This document shows, one piece after another, positions 18,328 to 26,756 of a DNA stretch of 64,000 nt. The notes under the pieces are model-generated. The model saw nothing but the letters and a program-made list of their open reading frames with translations. It was not told where the DNA came from and ran no database searches. Source of the stretch: Arcicella rosea (GTDB lineage Bacteria > Bacteroidota > Bacteroidia > Cytophagales > Spirosomataceae); assembly GCF_014204325.1 (NCBI RefSeq), contig NZ_JACHKT010000020.1, positions 1 to 64,000 on the forward strand. The letters are read 5' to 3'. The first letter of the stretch is position 1, and every line of letters starts with the position of its first letter. Made by a program: the position numbers and the translations under genes.

Positions 18328-18909
18328 TCAATCATTCAACCCCTTCCCATCCAGAATTTGAGGAATACATTTTTCTACTCTTGCTTCTCGTGTTTTGGCT
18401 TGTTTGGGTTGAGCGAAATGTAATAAGTACGCTCTTTGTCGTCCGGGAGTGAGGGCTTCAAAGGCTGTTTTTAAGCTTGAAGATTCATCTAATTTCTGTT
18501 GAAATTCTTCTGGAATATTGTACTCTGTTGTCTTTTTTAGTTCTACTTTCAACCCAGCTTTTTCTACTTCAATGGCTTCATAAATATAAGCTTTCAAAAT
18601 AGCTTTATTTTCTATTATTTCCTGAAGATTGGTAAAGCGAATTTGTCTGGCAGCCTGCACATTTTCAGTTTGTTGAATCAGTAATCCATTAGCATTATCC
18701 AATAAAGCACCTTTCATAAACAATAATGCACAATATTCTTTAAAGTCGTGGATTAATACAATATTACTCTTCTGAAAAGTATAACAAGGAACACCCCATT
18801 TCAACTCTTCGCTCAGTTCACATTCAAGAACAATTTTTCTTAATTGTTCCAGTTCTTCTTGCCATTTTTCGGCTTTTGTAAAATAAAAATCAACTTTAGG
18901 ATTCATCAT
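18328..18909 (-). CDS. DUF1801/YdeI (OmdA)-like protein
   Basis: A 193-residue cytoplasmic protein with two parts: an N-terminal DUF1801 fold (about 10-115, LKWGVPCYTFQKSNIVLIHDFKEYCAL in two blocks, with FMKGALL) and a C-terminal bacteriocin-resistance-like OmdA/YdeI segment (about 125-190) holding the hallmark LTPGRQRAYLLHFAQPKQAKTR. The molecular role of the family is not well known. The gene is preceded by the 48-bp repeat at 18914, which probably contains or overlaps its promoter region. Confidence 0.88.
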   Translation of the reverse strand: MMNPKVDFYFTKAEKWQEELEQLRKIVLECELSEELKWGVPCYTFQKSNIVLIHDFKEYCALLFMKGALLDNANGLLIQQTENVQAARQIRFTNLQEIIENKAILKAYIYEAIEVEKAGLKVELKKTTEYNIPEEFQQKLDESSSLKTAFEALTPGRQRAYLLHFAQPKQAKTREARVEKCIPQILDGKGLND

Positions 18910-18913
18910 ATTT

Positions 18914-18987
18914 CATTTAGTTAAACCTATAAGGATTTACATAATTATCTAATAATGAAAATTTTAACCTTAAATCCTTATAGGTTT
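18914..18987. repeat. 48-bp dispersed repeat, copy 1, with inverted-repeat arm
   Basis: Positions 18914-18961 match 61313-61360 at 45 of 48 bases. Within this copy AAACCTATAAGGATTT (18923-18938) is repeated as a perfect inverse at 18972-18987, giving a 16-bp inverted repeat with a 33-nt spacer. It lies immediately upstream of the minus-strand gene starting at 18909. Confidence 0.8.
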
Positions 18988-19031
18988 ATATTCTCAATTG
19001 ATTTATTCCTGATACTAATTGATAGATTATT

Positions 19032-19430
19032 TCATTTTGGAACAAAGATTAACTGTCTGAAAATAATAGAATCGCCATTACATTCTCCTGAAAAACGGGT
19101 AGATTTTGTAAATCCTATATTATCTTTTGGTTCAATATGATACATATCGCAATCATTTTGATTTGGGTCTGTGATTTGATATGCTCTGGCAAATAAAAAA
19201 TTACCATTTGCATCGGTTTTAAAACTCAAGGAATCTAATAGTTTAGTTGGCAAAAAGACCATTGATTGGACTTTGTCAAAATGCAATGAAACATTAGGAA
19301 TAGGATTTCCAAGCGAATCAACGGTTCTTCCCTTAAAATAAAATGTCTGAACTTTAGGGACAAAACCATCAATACAAGAAGTAGCATAGACAGCCAACAA
19401 TAATGTGAAGACAATAGAGAACTTTTTCAT
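19032..19430 (-). CDS. small lipoprotein with a carboxypeptidase-regulatory-like domain
   Basis: A 132-residue predicted lipoprotein: signal MKKFSIVFTLLLAVYATSC with Cys19 as the lipid site. The mature part looks like a single Ig-like/CarboxypepD-reg repeat (YFKGRTVDSLGNPIPNVSL... TDANGNFLFAR), often found as a surface or periplasmic module in Bacteroidota. No specific function is recognised. It is monocistronic on the minus strand, next to the plus-strand ATPase module. Confidence 0.72.
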   Translation of the reverse strand: MKKFSIVFTLLLAVYATSCIDGFVPKVQTFYFKGRTVDSLGNPIPNVSLHFDKVQSMVFLPTKLLDSLSFKTDANGNFLFARAYQITDPNQNDCDMYHIEPKDNIGFTKSTRFSGECNGDSIIFRQLIFVPK

Positions 19431-19634
19431 TTTTTTGAGTATGTTTTTGGATGAGGTTAAGCTTTTGATTGGGTATTCTTGATTGCTTTTATGTTTTCCA
19501 GTGGATTGAACTTTTACTATTTATTTTCAAAAGAAATGTTTTAGGTACACTAACGCTTTGCTTAATACTTGCACAAGTTGATGTTACAATATAAAATTAA
19601 ATATAAAATGATTTAAAACCGTAAAGTTAAAGAC

Positions 19635-19642
19635 TAACTTTG
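19635..19642 (+). promoter_or_regulatory. -7 element for the ATPase module
   Basis: TAACTTTG matches TAnnTTTG, 30 nt before the ATPase start codon. I find no TTG at the right spacing for the -33 box, so only the -7 is called. Confidence 0.45.
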
Positions 19643-19671
19643 TGTAGCATAAGAACTTTAATAATAGGATA

Positions 19672-20736
19672 ATGATAAAATCAGTAACTCTTAAAAATTT
19701 TATGGGTTATAGTGAATTCAGAAGTAAAGAATTTGCCGCCATAAATGTAATCATTGGCAAAAATGATACAGGAAAGACAGGTCTATTAAAACTATTATAT
19801 GCTGCTACAAAAACAATTGATATTTATAGCAAGCGAAAACAAAATGAAGATATAAGTTTTAAAAAACTCTTGGCAGAAAAATTATCAGATACTTATCAAC
19901 CTGGTAAGAAAGGGTTAGGTGAATTAGTAAGTAAAATAACAAAAGAGAAGTTATCTATTGATATTGAGTTTGCTCATACAAAACTTAATTATCAAGATAG
20001 GCTTCATTTTTCTTTTGGGGATTCTACTACAAATACAATTATTGATTGTCAAGAGAATATAAATTCAGTAGCAGAAAACTTTCGTTGTTTATTTATTCCT
20101 GCAAAAGAAGTACTTACTTCTATGAAAGCCATAAGAGCAACAAGAGATAATTTACACATGCCCGGCTTTGATGATACTTATCTGGATTTAATAAGAGCGT
20201 TAGTCATTCCTACTCAAAAAGGAAATATTACACAAGAATTAAGTGGGGTAATTAAAAGGCTTGAAGAATTATTTGAAGGGCAGTTTGAACAAGGAAAAGA
20301 TGATGATGTTATTTTTAAGAAGGGAAATACTGAATTCCCAATATCTCTTACATCTGAAGGGGTAAAAAAAATAGGAATTTTGACAACATTAATTCGAAAC
20401 AGACAGCTAAATGCAAATTCTATTTTGTTTTTTGATGAACCAGAAACAACCTTACATCCTGATGCAACAAGAGAATTAGTAGAAATGCTTATGTTAATGG
20501 CTCAGGCTGGAATTCAGATTTTTTTAGCGACACATAATTACTTCGTTTTGAAACAAATACATCTTTCAGCACGACGTTCAAATGTGCAAACCAATTGCTA
20601 TTCGTTGAGTCGTGAAAAGGGGAAGTCCATAGAATGTTTAATATCTGATTTAAAAGAAGATTTCCCTGAAAATCCTATTTCTGATGAAGCAATAAGAATG
20701 GCTGATGAAGAAATTAAACTTGATTTAGGTCTATAA
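19672..20736 (+). CDS. AAA/ABC-type ATPase, possible defence-module ATPase
   Basis: A 354-residue stand-alone P-loop ATPase of the AAA_15/AAA_21 (OLD/RecF-like) group. Walker A is GKNDTGKT (29-36), the ABC-type signature region is LTSEGVKKIG (226-235), Walker B is ILFFDEPE (251-258) with catalytic Glu256, and the switch His is H288 in ATHNYF. There is no transmembrane segment and no C-terminal TOPRIM nuclease, so it is shorter than Gabija GajA or OLD proteins. Such ATPases usually work as the sensor/regulator half of a two-gene anti-phage pair. The next gene starts 20 nt after the stop and encodes a PD-(D/E)XK-like protein, which supports that reading. The DNA or RNA target and trigger are unknown. 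Confidence 0.85.
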   Translation: MIKSVTLKNFMGYSEFRSKEFAAINVIIGKNDTGKTGLLKLLYAATKTIDIYSKRKQNEDISFKKLLAEKLSDTYQPGKKGLGELVSKITKEKLSIDIEFAHTKLNYQDRLHFSFGDSTTNTIIDCQENINSVAENFRCLFIPAKEVLTSMKAIRATRDNLHMPGFDDTYLDLIRALVIPTQKGNITQELSGVIKRLEELFEGQFEQGKDDDVIFKKGNTEFPISLTSEGVKKIGILTTLIRNRQLNANSILFFDEPETTLHPDATRELVEMLMLMAQAGIQIFLATHNYFVLKQIHLSARRSNVQTNCYSLSREKGKSIECLISDLKEDFPENPISDEAIRMADEEIKLDLGL

Positions 20737-20756
20737 ATTTACAACCCAATTGAACA

Positions 20757-21269
20757 ATGAATCAATTTACTGAAAGCAATATAACGCTTTGTTTTCCAGA
20801 TACTAACTTTTTCCGTTTCGCAGATTGTGATGGTTATAAAGCTTTAAGTGGAAATCATTTTAAAGAAATGGATGCTTGTTGGTATGACGCTCAAAAAAAT
20901 AAATATTGGCTTTTTGAGTTAAAAGATTTTTCTTTAGCGTCTTTAGGTTCAGATTCAATAGAAACGAAAACATGGGATATTGTTAAGAAGGCTGTAGATA
21001 GTTTATCTATGTTTCTTGCAAGTAAACATCAGTATCAATATGCCAATATTTTAAATATAGATTTCCCAATCGTTCCCAATGCTACTACTACATTTAAGTT
21101 TGTTACTATCGTTCATTGTAGTTCATCTCAAAAAGCAAATATTCAATTGATAAATAATTCTTTTAGGAGTAAATTCAAGCCTTATGCTCAAATATTTGGT
21201 ATTACCGAATATGGTGTAATGGAACACAGTAAGGCAATGCAATTTATTGAAGATGTAGAAATCCAGTGA
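20757..21269 (+). CDS. small PD-(D/E)XK nuclease-like protein, partner of the ATPase
   Basis: A 170-residue protein of unrecognised family. The segment from Asp39 (EMDACWYDAQKN) to FELKDF gives Asp39/Asp44 followed by Glu54-x-Lys56 in a predicted beta hairpin, then a helix (70-90). This is the D...ExK arrangement of PD-(D/E)XK nucleases. Three Cys (C12, C24, C41) do not form a clear zinc motif. The gene is tightly coupled to the ATPase (20-nt gap) and the pair is isolated from other functions. The obvious model is a nuclease effector controlled by the ATPase. The motif is weak evidence by itself, and a non-catalytic adaptor is the alternative. Confidence 0.7.
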   Translation: MNQFTESNITLCFPDTNFFRFADCDGYKALSGNHFKEMDACWYDAQKNKYWLFELKDFSLASLGSDSIETKTWDIVKKAVDSLSMFLASKHQYQYANILNIDFPIVPNATTTFKFVTIVHCSSSQKANIQLINNSFRSKFKPYAQIFGITEYGVMEHSKAMQFIEDVEIQ

Positions 21270-21353
21270 TTGCTAAAATAAGGTAATCAACTACTTCAAA
21301 GCAAATGCCAAATCCTGCCCGCTATATATTAGCCATCGTAAAGTAAATATTCT

Positions 21354-21761
21354 CTCCTGCACTGACGGGATAAGCAACTGCATTTATACTATTAGCTCCT
21401 TCACTGACGGGATAAGCGACTGCATTTATACTATTGCCTCCTGCACTGACGGGATAGGCGACTGCATTTATACTATTGCTTCCTCGTAAAGTAAATATTC
21501 TCTCCTGTACTGACGGGATAGGCGACTGCATTTATACTATTAGCTCCTGCACTGTCGGGATAAGCGACTGCATTGATACTATTAGCTCCTGCACTAACGG
21601 GATAAGCGACTGCATTTATTATACTATTAGCTCCTGCACTGTCGGGATAAGCGACTGCATTGATACTATTAGCTCCTGCACTAACGGGATAAGCGACTGC
21701 ATTTATACTATTAGCTCCTGCATGGACGGGATAAGCTATCGCATTGTCGGGATAGCTTATC
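21354..21761. repeat. 42-nt minisatellite (8 full units plus a degenerate one) with terminal hairpin
   Basis: Units of 42 nt begin CTCCTGCACTGACGGGATAA and end CTGCATTTATACTATTAG. Starts: 21354, 21396, 21438, 21502, 21544, 21586 (45 nt), 21631, 21673 and a diverged one at 21715. Units 5+6 and 7+8 are a duplicated pair (GTCGGG form then AACGGG form). A further segment CGTAAAGTAAATATTCTCTC at 21338 recurs at 21484. Hence at least two duplication events are visible. The last part has an 11-bp inverted repeat (21730-21740 with 21751-21761) that may terminate the convergent genes. Both strands stay open for short stretches because 42 is divisible by 3; I do not call a gene. Confidence 0.92.
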
Positions 21762-21784
21762 GCATCGGTAATTTTGGGTTTTGT

Positions 21785-24109
21785 TTAGAAACTATATTTA
21801 AGGCGGAGGGAGATATTTCTGCCTAAATCGTCGGTAAAGTATCTAAATCTGTTAAGATATTCTCGGTAGGCTACATTAAAGATGTTGCTAACGCTGAGTC
21901 CGACGTTTACTTTTTTGATGCTGATACCTGCATCTGCTTTCCAAAGACTATATGCGGGCGGAGGTGCTAGGAAATCGCTATTTGTCTCTATACGAGTTTG
22001 TTTTGCCACTAATGAATTGCTGATACTGATAAATGCACCACGCTTTTTGAAGTCGTATTTTAAAGTACTTTCTAGTCGGTCGCTAGGAATGTTCACCATG
22101 TATTGATTATTCAGCACATCTTTCGCCCTAACCATCGAATACTTCTCTGTAATGGCTATTTTTTTGGTAATTTGATAGCTTGCAGAGAGGTCAAGCCCAG
22201 CAAATCGGGCATTAACCTGAGTATAATCAAAAGCAGGGAATGCTCCACGTACAGTAAGCACAGTTTGCAAAACACCATTTTCTGAACGTGGTTTCAGATA
22301 AATAAAATCATCAATAAAATTCAGATAAGGACTAACTTCAAGATTGAATTTATTGCTAGTATAATTTGCCGTAAAGTTCAGATTATGGGCTACTTCTGGT
22401 TGTAGATTGATATTTCCTTTCTCATAAGCTGCCGCTCCGTGGTGAATTCCGTCTGAAAACAATTCATTCATATTGGGTGCACGCCAAGCCAGTGCAGCAT
22501 TGAATTTAAAGTCGAAATGTTCGTTTAAAGTATAAGTCGTTCCCGCAGTAGCCGAGAAATTATTGAAGTCAAACGAATTGTTATAGGCTTGATTATTAAA
22601 AGTAAGTCCATAAGCCTGTGCATTTCTGAAATCATAGCGTAATCCTGTTTCAAATTCCCAGCGGTTTTTCAAATAACGCTCAATGATAAACAAACCACCC
22701 GTACTTACTTGGTAATTAGGAATCAGAACGGTGTTGACCAAAGGTTTTTTGAGTTCGTAAGAAGAAGAAAGGTTTTCTTGATACATCCCACTGATACCAA
22801 TAGAACCCGCAATTTTGTTGAAAAGCGGTTTATGTTCTAATAGTAACTCGCCTGTATAAGTAGTTAATTTAAAATTAAGGGTATTAAGGTTACGATTTCC
22901 TCTAGGAACGTCATACTCTAAACGCCAATCATATTGACGAGCCAGCGTAAGCGTAAATTTCCCCAAGTTATCCACAATAGCAAAACTTTTAAGCTTCAAT
23001 AAATGGTGAGCAAGATCTTGATTTGGGCGATTAATATTATAACTAGGTTCGGTAGGCGTGTAAGCTTCGTTAGGTTGGGGATTATTGATAGCGTTTTGTA
23101 AGTCTGTTGTGTTACCAATATGCGAACCAGCGAAAATACCCAGTTGCGTATCGAAATAACTAAAGAACATTTCTGTACCATAATGTACTTTATTATAACC
23201 AAGTGCTACCGAAAAGTTTCTTTCTTGCACGCCTGTGTTAGCCATGTAATAATTAGCGGTCTTTAAGTCTCCACCACGTTTATAAGTACCTTGTACTCGC
23301 CAAGCCAAACCTTTGATGGCAGATAAACCACCTTCTGCAATGCCAGAAACCACGCCCATTCTTCCATTAAGGAATCCAGCAGTATTAATTTCTCCGTGAA
23401 TGTTTACAGAATCGGGGAGCGGAGCAGGTTCAACCATGATTACTCCCGCAATAGCATCAGACCCATAACGTACACCCGCCGCACCTTTGATAACAGTAAG
23501 TTTTTTAGCAACAAATGGATCAATCTCAGGAGCGTGTTCGCTTCCCCATTGTTGTCCTTCCTGACGAATACCATTATTAAGAATCAAAACACGGTTAGAG
23601 TGCATTCCATGAATAATAGGTTTTGAAATAGAACTTCCCGTTTGTAAAGTTGTTACGCCAGTAATGCCTTTTAAAGATTCGCCAAGATTTTGTCCACGAG
23701 TTTGGTCGAGTGCTTCACCTTCTAAAATGCCTTTTGCTTGGGTAACATTCTCCATTTTCTTGCCACTTACCACTACTTCTTGCAAATGTTCGTCTTTGTC
23801 TTCCAAAGAAAAATCTTCTTCATGTTCATTACTTAGGTTTACAGGGATTTCAACCTTCTGAAAACCGACAGCTTGACAAATCAATATATATTTTCCTTGA
23901 CAAAGGTTCTTGAAAGCGTATTTCCCTTTAGCATCTGCAAAAGTAGAAATGTTTGTGCCTTTGATATAAATAACAGCACCCGGCACTACTTGATGAATAT
24001 CCTTTTCGTGAACAACACCTTTAAGAGAACAATTGCAATTTTGAGATTGTGCATTGGCCGAAAACCAAGTGAATATCAGTAACGTAAATATGAGATAAAT
24101 GCTTTTCAT
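21785..24109 (-). CDS. TonB-dependent receptor, ZnuD-like (probable zinc/metal uptake)
   Basis: An outer-membrane receptor of 774 residues from the chosen start ATG 24109 (MKSIYLIFTLL, a proper signal peptide); the upstream ATG at 24136 adds only nine Ser-rich residues. After the signal come a carboxypeptidase-like beta domain (LKGVVHEKDIHQVVPGAVIYIKG), a TonB-contact segment LQEVVVSGKK, the plug with HGMHSNRVLILNNGIRQEGQ and VIKGAAGVRYGSDAIAGVI, and the barrel ending FTDDLGRNISLRLKYSF. The plug and C-terminus are the pattern of ZnuD-type metal receptors. A TTGCAACAATATTGCAA palindrome touches its promoter; the same site precedes other zinc-type loci in the window. Ligand zinc is therefore inferred; heme or copper is less likely. 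Confidence 0.85.
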   Translation of the reverse strand: MKSIYLIFTLLIFTWFSANAQSQNCNCSLKGVVHEKDIHQVVPGAVIYIKGTNISTFADAKGKYAFKNLCQGKYILICQAVGFQKVEIPVNLSNEHEEDFSLEDKDEHLQEVVVSGKKMENVTQAKGILEGEALDQTRGQNLGESLKGITGVTTLQTGSSISKPIIHGMHSNRVLILNNGIRQEGQQWGSEHAPEIDPFVAKKLTVIKGAAGVRYGSDAIAGVIMVEPAPLPDSVNIHGEINTAGFLNGRMGVVSGIAEGGLSAIKGLAWRVQGTYKRGGDLKTANYYMANTGVQERNFSVALGYNKVHYGTEMFFSYFDTQLGIFAGSHIGNTTDLQNAINNPQPNEAYTPTEPSYNINRPNQDLAHHLLKLKSFAIVDNLGKFTLTLARQYDWRLEYDVPRGNRNLNTLNFKLTTYTGELLLEHKPLFNKIAGSIGISGMYQENLSSSYELKKPLVNTVLIPNYQVSTGGLFIIERYLKNRWEFETGLRYDFRNAQAYGLTFNNQAYNNSFDFNNFSATAGTTYTLNEHFDFKFNAALAWRAPNMNELFSDGIHHGAAAYEKGNINLQPEVAHNLNFTANYTSNKFNLEVSPYLNFIDDFIYLKPRSENGVLQTVLTVRGAFPAFDYTQVNARFAGLDLSASYQITKKIAITEKYSMVRAKDVLNNQYMVNIPSDRLESTLKYDFKKRGAFISISNSLVAKQTRIETNSDFLAPPPAYSLWKADAGISIKKVNVGLSVSNIFNVAYREYLNRFRYFTDDLGRNISLRLKYSF

Positions 24110-24168
24110 GAATGATGATGAAGATTGAGGACGCAATTTACTGATAATTTGTAAATGGATTTCAATAA

Positions 24169-24193
24169 TTGCAACAATATTGCAACAAAAATA
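24169..24193 (-). promoter_or_regulatory. candidate Zur-type operator and -7 element of the ZnuD-like receptor
   Basis: On the minus strand TATTTTTG (24186-24193) fits the -7 consensus and is followed directly by TTGCAATATTGTTGCAA (24169-24185), a near-perfect 17-bp palindrome. A repressor here would block the transcription start. The rest of the 24137-24479 gap is AT-rich, without other clear elements. Confidence 0.65.
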
Positions 24194-24479
24194 AAAAGCG
24201 TTTTTGTGGAGGGTAAGATGAATCGTAAATAATATCTTGTTGAATATTGAAGAAAGATTTTATTTTGTTTATGAAATTATTGAATATGTTAAACAGTTTG
24301 TATTAAATTCAAAATATGCCTTTTAAGTGCTATTTCAGGCGTTTTCAATCAATTTTAAGTTATTTTGTTAATGATTTTATTGATAATTATTCATAATTAA
24401 TAAATTTAATTGATAAAATGTTTGGAAGTTTGTTTAAGTATATCATATATTTGTTAAACAAAATCAACAACTCGAAACT

Positions 24480-24986
24480 ATGACAACGTTAGAATTCACA
24501 TATCACATCGGAAAAGTATCGAAATCGTTAAAACCATTTGCCATGAAGCTCACTAGAGACTACGAAGAAGCGAATGATTTACTCCAAGATACTTTGTTGA
24601 AAGCATTTACAAACAGAGATAAATACACAGAAGGTACAAACCTGAAAGCATGGTTATATACCATTATGAAAAATACTTTCATCACCAATTATCAAAGAAT
24701 GGTGAGAAAAAATACTTTCATTGATACTTCTGATAACCTACATTATATCAATTCAATGGAAAGTAGTACTGATAACTTAGCTATCAGTTCTTTTGCCATG
24801 AATGATATTAATCGTGCTGTTTCAGCTTTAGAAGATGCTTACAAAGCTCCTTTTATGATGTATTTCAGAGGCTTTAAATATCATGAAATTGCCGAAAAAT
24901 TAGATATTCCAATAGGTACAGTAAAGAATAGAATTCACATTGCTCGTAAAGAGTTGAAAGATAAATTACACATGTATGCGAATTAG
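24480..24986 (+). CDS. ECF RNA polymerase sigma factor (beside carotenoid genes)
   Basis: A 168-residue ECF sigma factor. Region 2 (about 20-85) has YEEANDLLQDTLLKAF and LKAWLYTIMKNTFI; region 4 (about 110-160) has YHEIAEKLDIPIGTVKNRIHIARKEL. There is no anti-sigma gene next to it. The carotenoid genes crtI and crtB follow on the same strand after a terminator and a separate -7 element. In other bacteria (for example Myxococcus CarQ) ECF factors switch carotenoid genes on in light; here the link is by position only. Confidence 0.9.
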   Translation: MTTLEFTYHIGKVSKSLKPFAMKLTRDYEEANDLLQDTLLKAFTNRDKYTEGTNLKAWLYTIMKNTFITNYQRMVRKNTFIDTSDNLHYINSMESSTDNLAISSFAMNDINRAVSALEDAYKAPFMMYFRGFKYHEIAEKLDIPIGTVKNRIHIARKELKDKLHMYAN

Positions 24987-25117
24987 TTTTTAGTTGGTTA
25001 TTTGAGTTACGCTTCATCATTACAAAAAAGAACTCTAATCAACTAAATCAATATTGTGTTTTCGATAGATTATGAAGACGCAATTGATTAGTTTTTTGGT
25101 TAACAGAAGAATGTCAC

Positions 25118-25147
25118 AAAAGGTCGAGCAATTGTTCGACTTTTTTG
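25118..25147 (+). terminator. terminator after the ECF sigma gene
   Basis: AAGGTCGAGC-AATT-GTTCGACTTTTTT forms a stem with one G-T pair and a T-run. It separates the sigma gene from crtI, so the two are probably separate transcripts. Confidence 0.65.
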
Positions 25148-25205
25148 TTAAGTTAATTTTCTATCAAAAAAAGAACAATAAAAAATCAATCAAACAAAAC
25201 AAGTT

Positions 25206-25213
25206 TATCTTTG
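25206..25213 (+). promoter_or_regulatory. -7 element for crtI-crtB
   Basis: TATCTTTG fits TAnnTTTG and lies 50 nt before the crtI start. No clear -33 TTG is seen at 17-23 nt, which leaves room for an activator or alternative sigma factor. Confidence 0.45.
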
Positions 25214-25262
25214 TTAGAAGCTAATAAAGAAACGTATAAATATCCATCTGGAAATTTTTTCA

Positions 25263-26732
25263 ATGAAAGTAATAGTAATAGGTTCGGGTTTTTCAGGATT
25301 ATCAGTAGCAACAAGCTTGGCAGACAAAGGATATGAAGTAACTATTTTAGAAAAAAATAGCGTAGCAGGCGGCAGAGCAAGGGTTTTTCATGCAGAAGGT
25401 TTTACTTTTGATATGGGACCAAGCTGGTACTGGATGCCTGATGTTTTTGATAATTACTTTGCTAAGTTTAATAAAAAAACTTCTGATTATTATGATTTAG
25501 TTCGCCTTGATCCATCATATTCAGTTATCCTAGAAGGCAATGAAACCATTAATTTACCAGCAAGTATTGATAAATTAGGAGATTTGTTTGAAAGTATGGA
25601 AGCTGGTAGCAAAGAAAAGTTTCAGGAATTCTTGCGTCAGGCCGAGTATAAATATGATGTTGGGATTAATCAGTTTGTTTGGAAGCCATCAACGAGTATT
25701 ACAGAATTTTTAAGTTTGAAATTACTTTATGATGTAGTTCGTTTAGATGTTTTCCAATCTTTTGCTTCGCATATCAGAAAGTTTTTTAAGGATGAGAAAA
25801 TCTTGAAACTGATGGAGTTCCCGATTTTGTTTTTAGGAGCTACTCCAGAGAACACACCAGCCATGTATAGTTTAATGAATTATGCAGAAATGAAATTGGG
25901 TACTTGGTACCCGATGGGTGGCATGTTCAAAATTGTGGAAGGCATGGTGAAATTGGCGGAGGAGAAAGGGGTGAAAGTATTGTTGAACCAAGATGTACAA
26001 AAGATAGAAGTAGTTAATGGTTCGGCGAAAAAAGTCATTACCAATCAAGGTGAGTTTACGGCTGATGTAATTGTAGCAAGTGCTGATTATCATCATGTTG
26101 AAGATAAATTATTGGGAGATGAGTACCGAAATTATGATGAAGAATATTGGAAGAAAAGAGTAATGGCTCCGTCGTCTTTGTTATTTTATCTAGGCATTAA
26201 CAAACGCATTCCGAAATTATTACATCATAATTTGTTCTTTGATGAAGATTTCAAAGTGCACGCACATGAAATTTACACAGCACCACAATGGCCGTCGAAA
26301 CCATTGTTTTATGCTTCAGCACCTACCAAAACGGATGCAAGTATTGCTCCAGAAGGTTGTGAAAACGTGTTTTTACTAATTCCAGTTGCCCCAGATTTGG
26401 AGGATTCTGAAGAAATTCGTGAGAAGTATTATCATATCATTATGGAACGCCTAGAAAAATACTGTGGAGTTTCTATTCGTGATGCAGTGGTTTTTAAAAG
26501 AAGCTATGCACATAGCGATTTCAAAGCTGATTATAACGCTTTCAGAGGAAATGCTTATGGTTTAGCCAATACGTTGATGCAAACCGCTCTTTTGAAACCA
26601 AGTTTGAAAAGTAAGAAAGTAAAAAATCTATATTATACGGGTCAGCTAACTGTTCCTGGCCCAGGTGTTCCGCCTTCCTTGATTTCAGGATTGGTTGTTG
26701 CCGAAGAAGTAAATAAAGCATTTAATATTTAA
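25263..26732 (+). CDS. crtI: phytoene desaturase (CrtI type)
   Basis: An FAD-dependent enzyme that introduces double bonds into phytoene on the way to lycopene at the inner membrane. The 489-residue protein begins with the dinucleotide-binding motif VIGSGFSGLSVATSLADKGY, then EKNSVAGGRAR and the FDMGPSWYWMPDVF segment. The C-terminal signature LYYTGQLTVPGPGVPPSLISG is that of bacterial CrtI. It is followed by crtB after 24 nt, so the two form an operon for the first committed carotenoid steps. Later genes (cyclase, hydroxylase, ketolase) are not in the window. Confidence 0.94.
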   Translation: MKVIVIGSGFSGLSVATSLADKGYEVTILEKNSVAGGRARVFHAEGFTFDMGPSWYWMPDVFDNYFAKFNKKTSDYYDLVRLDPSYSVILEGNETINLPASIDKLGDLFESMEAGSKEKFQEFLRQAEYKYDVGINQFVWKPSTSITEFLSLKLLYDVVRLDVFQSFASHIRKFFKDEKILKLMEFPILFLGATPENTPAMYSLMNYAEMKLGTWYPMGGMFKIVEGMVKLAEEKGVKVLLNQDVQKIEVVNGSAKKVITNQGEFTADVIVASADYHHVEDKLLGDEYRNYDEEYWKKRVMAPSSLLFYLGINKRIPKLLHHNLFFDEDFKVHAHEIYTAPQWPSKPLFYASAPTKTDASIAPEGCENVFLLIPVAPDLEDSEEIREKYYHIIMERLEKYCGVSIRDAVVFKRSYAHSDFKADYNAFRGNAYGLANTLMQTALLKPSLKSKKVKNLYYTGQLTVPGPGVPPSLISGLVVAEEVNKAFNI

Positions 26733-26756
26733 ACCACCATCATAATTTATCGCTTA

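Noticed and set aside
19672-21269. Gabija, PARIS or Septu system
   Set aside because: No TOPRIM in the ATPase, no UvrD-like helicase, no DUF4435 or HNH partner visible; only a generic ATPase plus nuclease-like pair is supported.
21354-21761. CRISPR array
   Set aside because: The 42-nt units are head-to-tail with no unique spacers and no cas genes nearby; it is a minisatellite.
21322-21826. Coding ORFs across the minisatellite on both strands
   Set aside because: The open frames follow from the 42-nt period, have no start context or family, and lie on opposing strands of the same repeat.
25071-25225. Small ORF starting MKTQLISFLVNRRM between the ECF sigma gene and crtI
   Set aside because: It runs through a terminator hairpin and a promoter -7 element and has no recognisable family.
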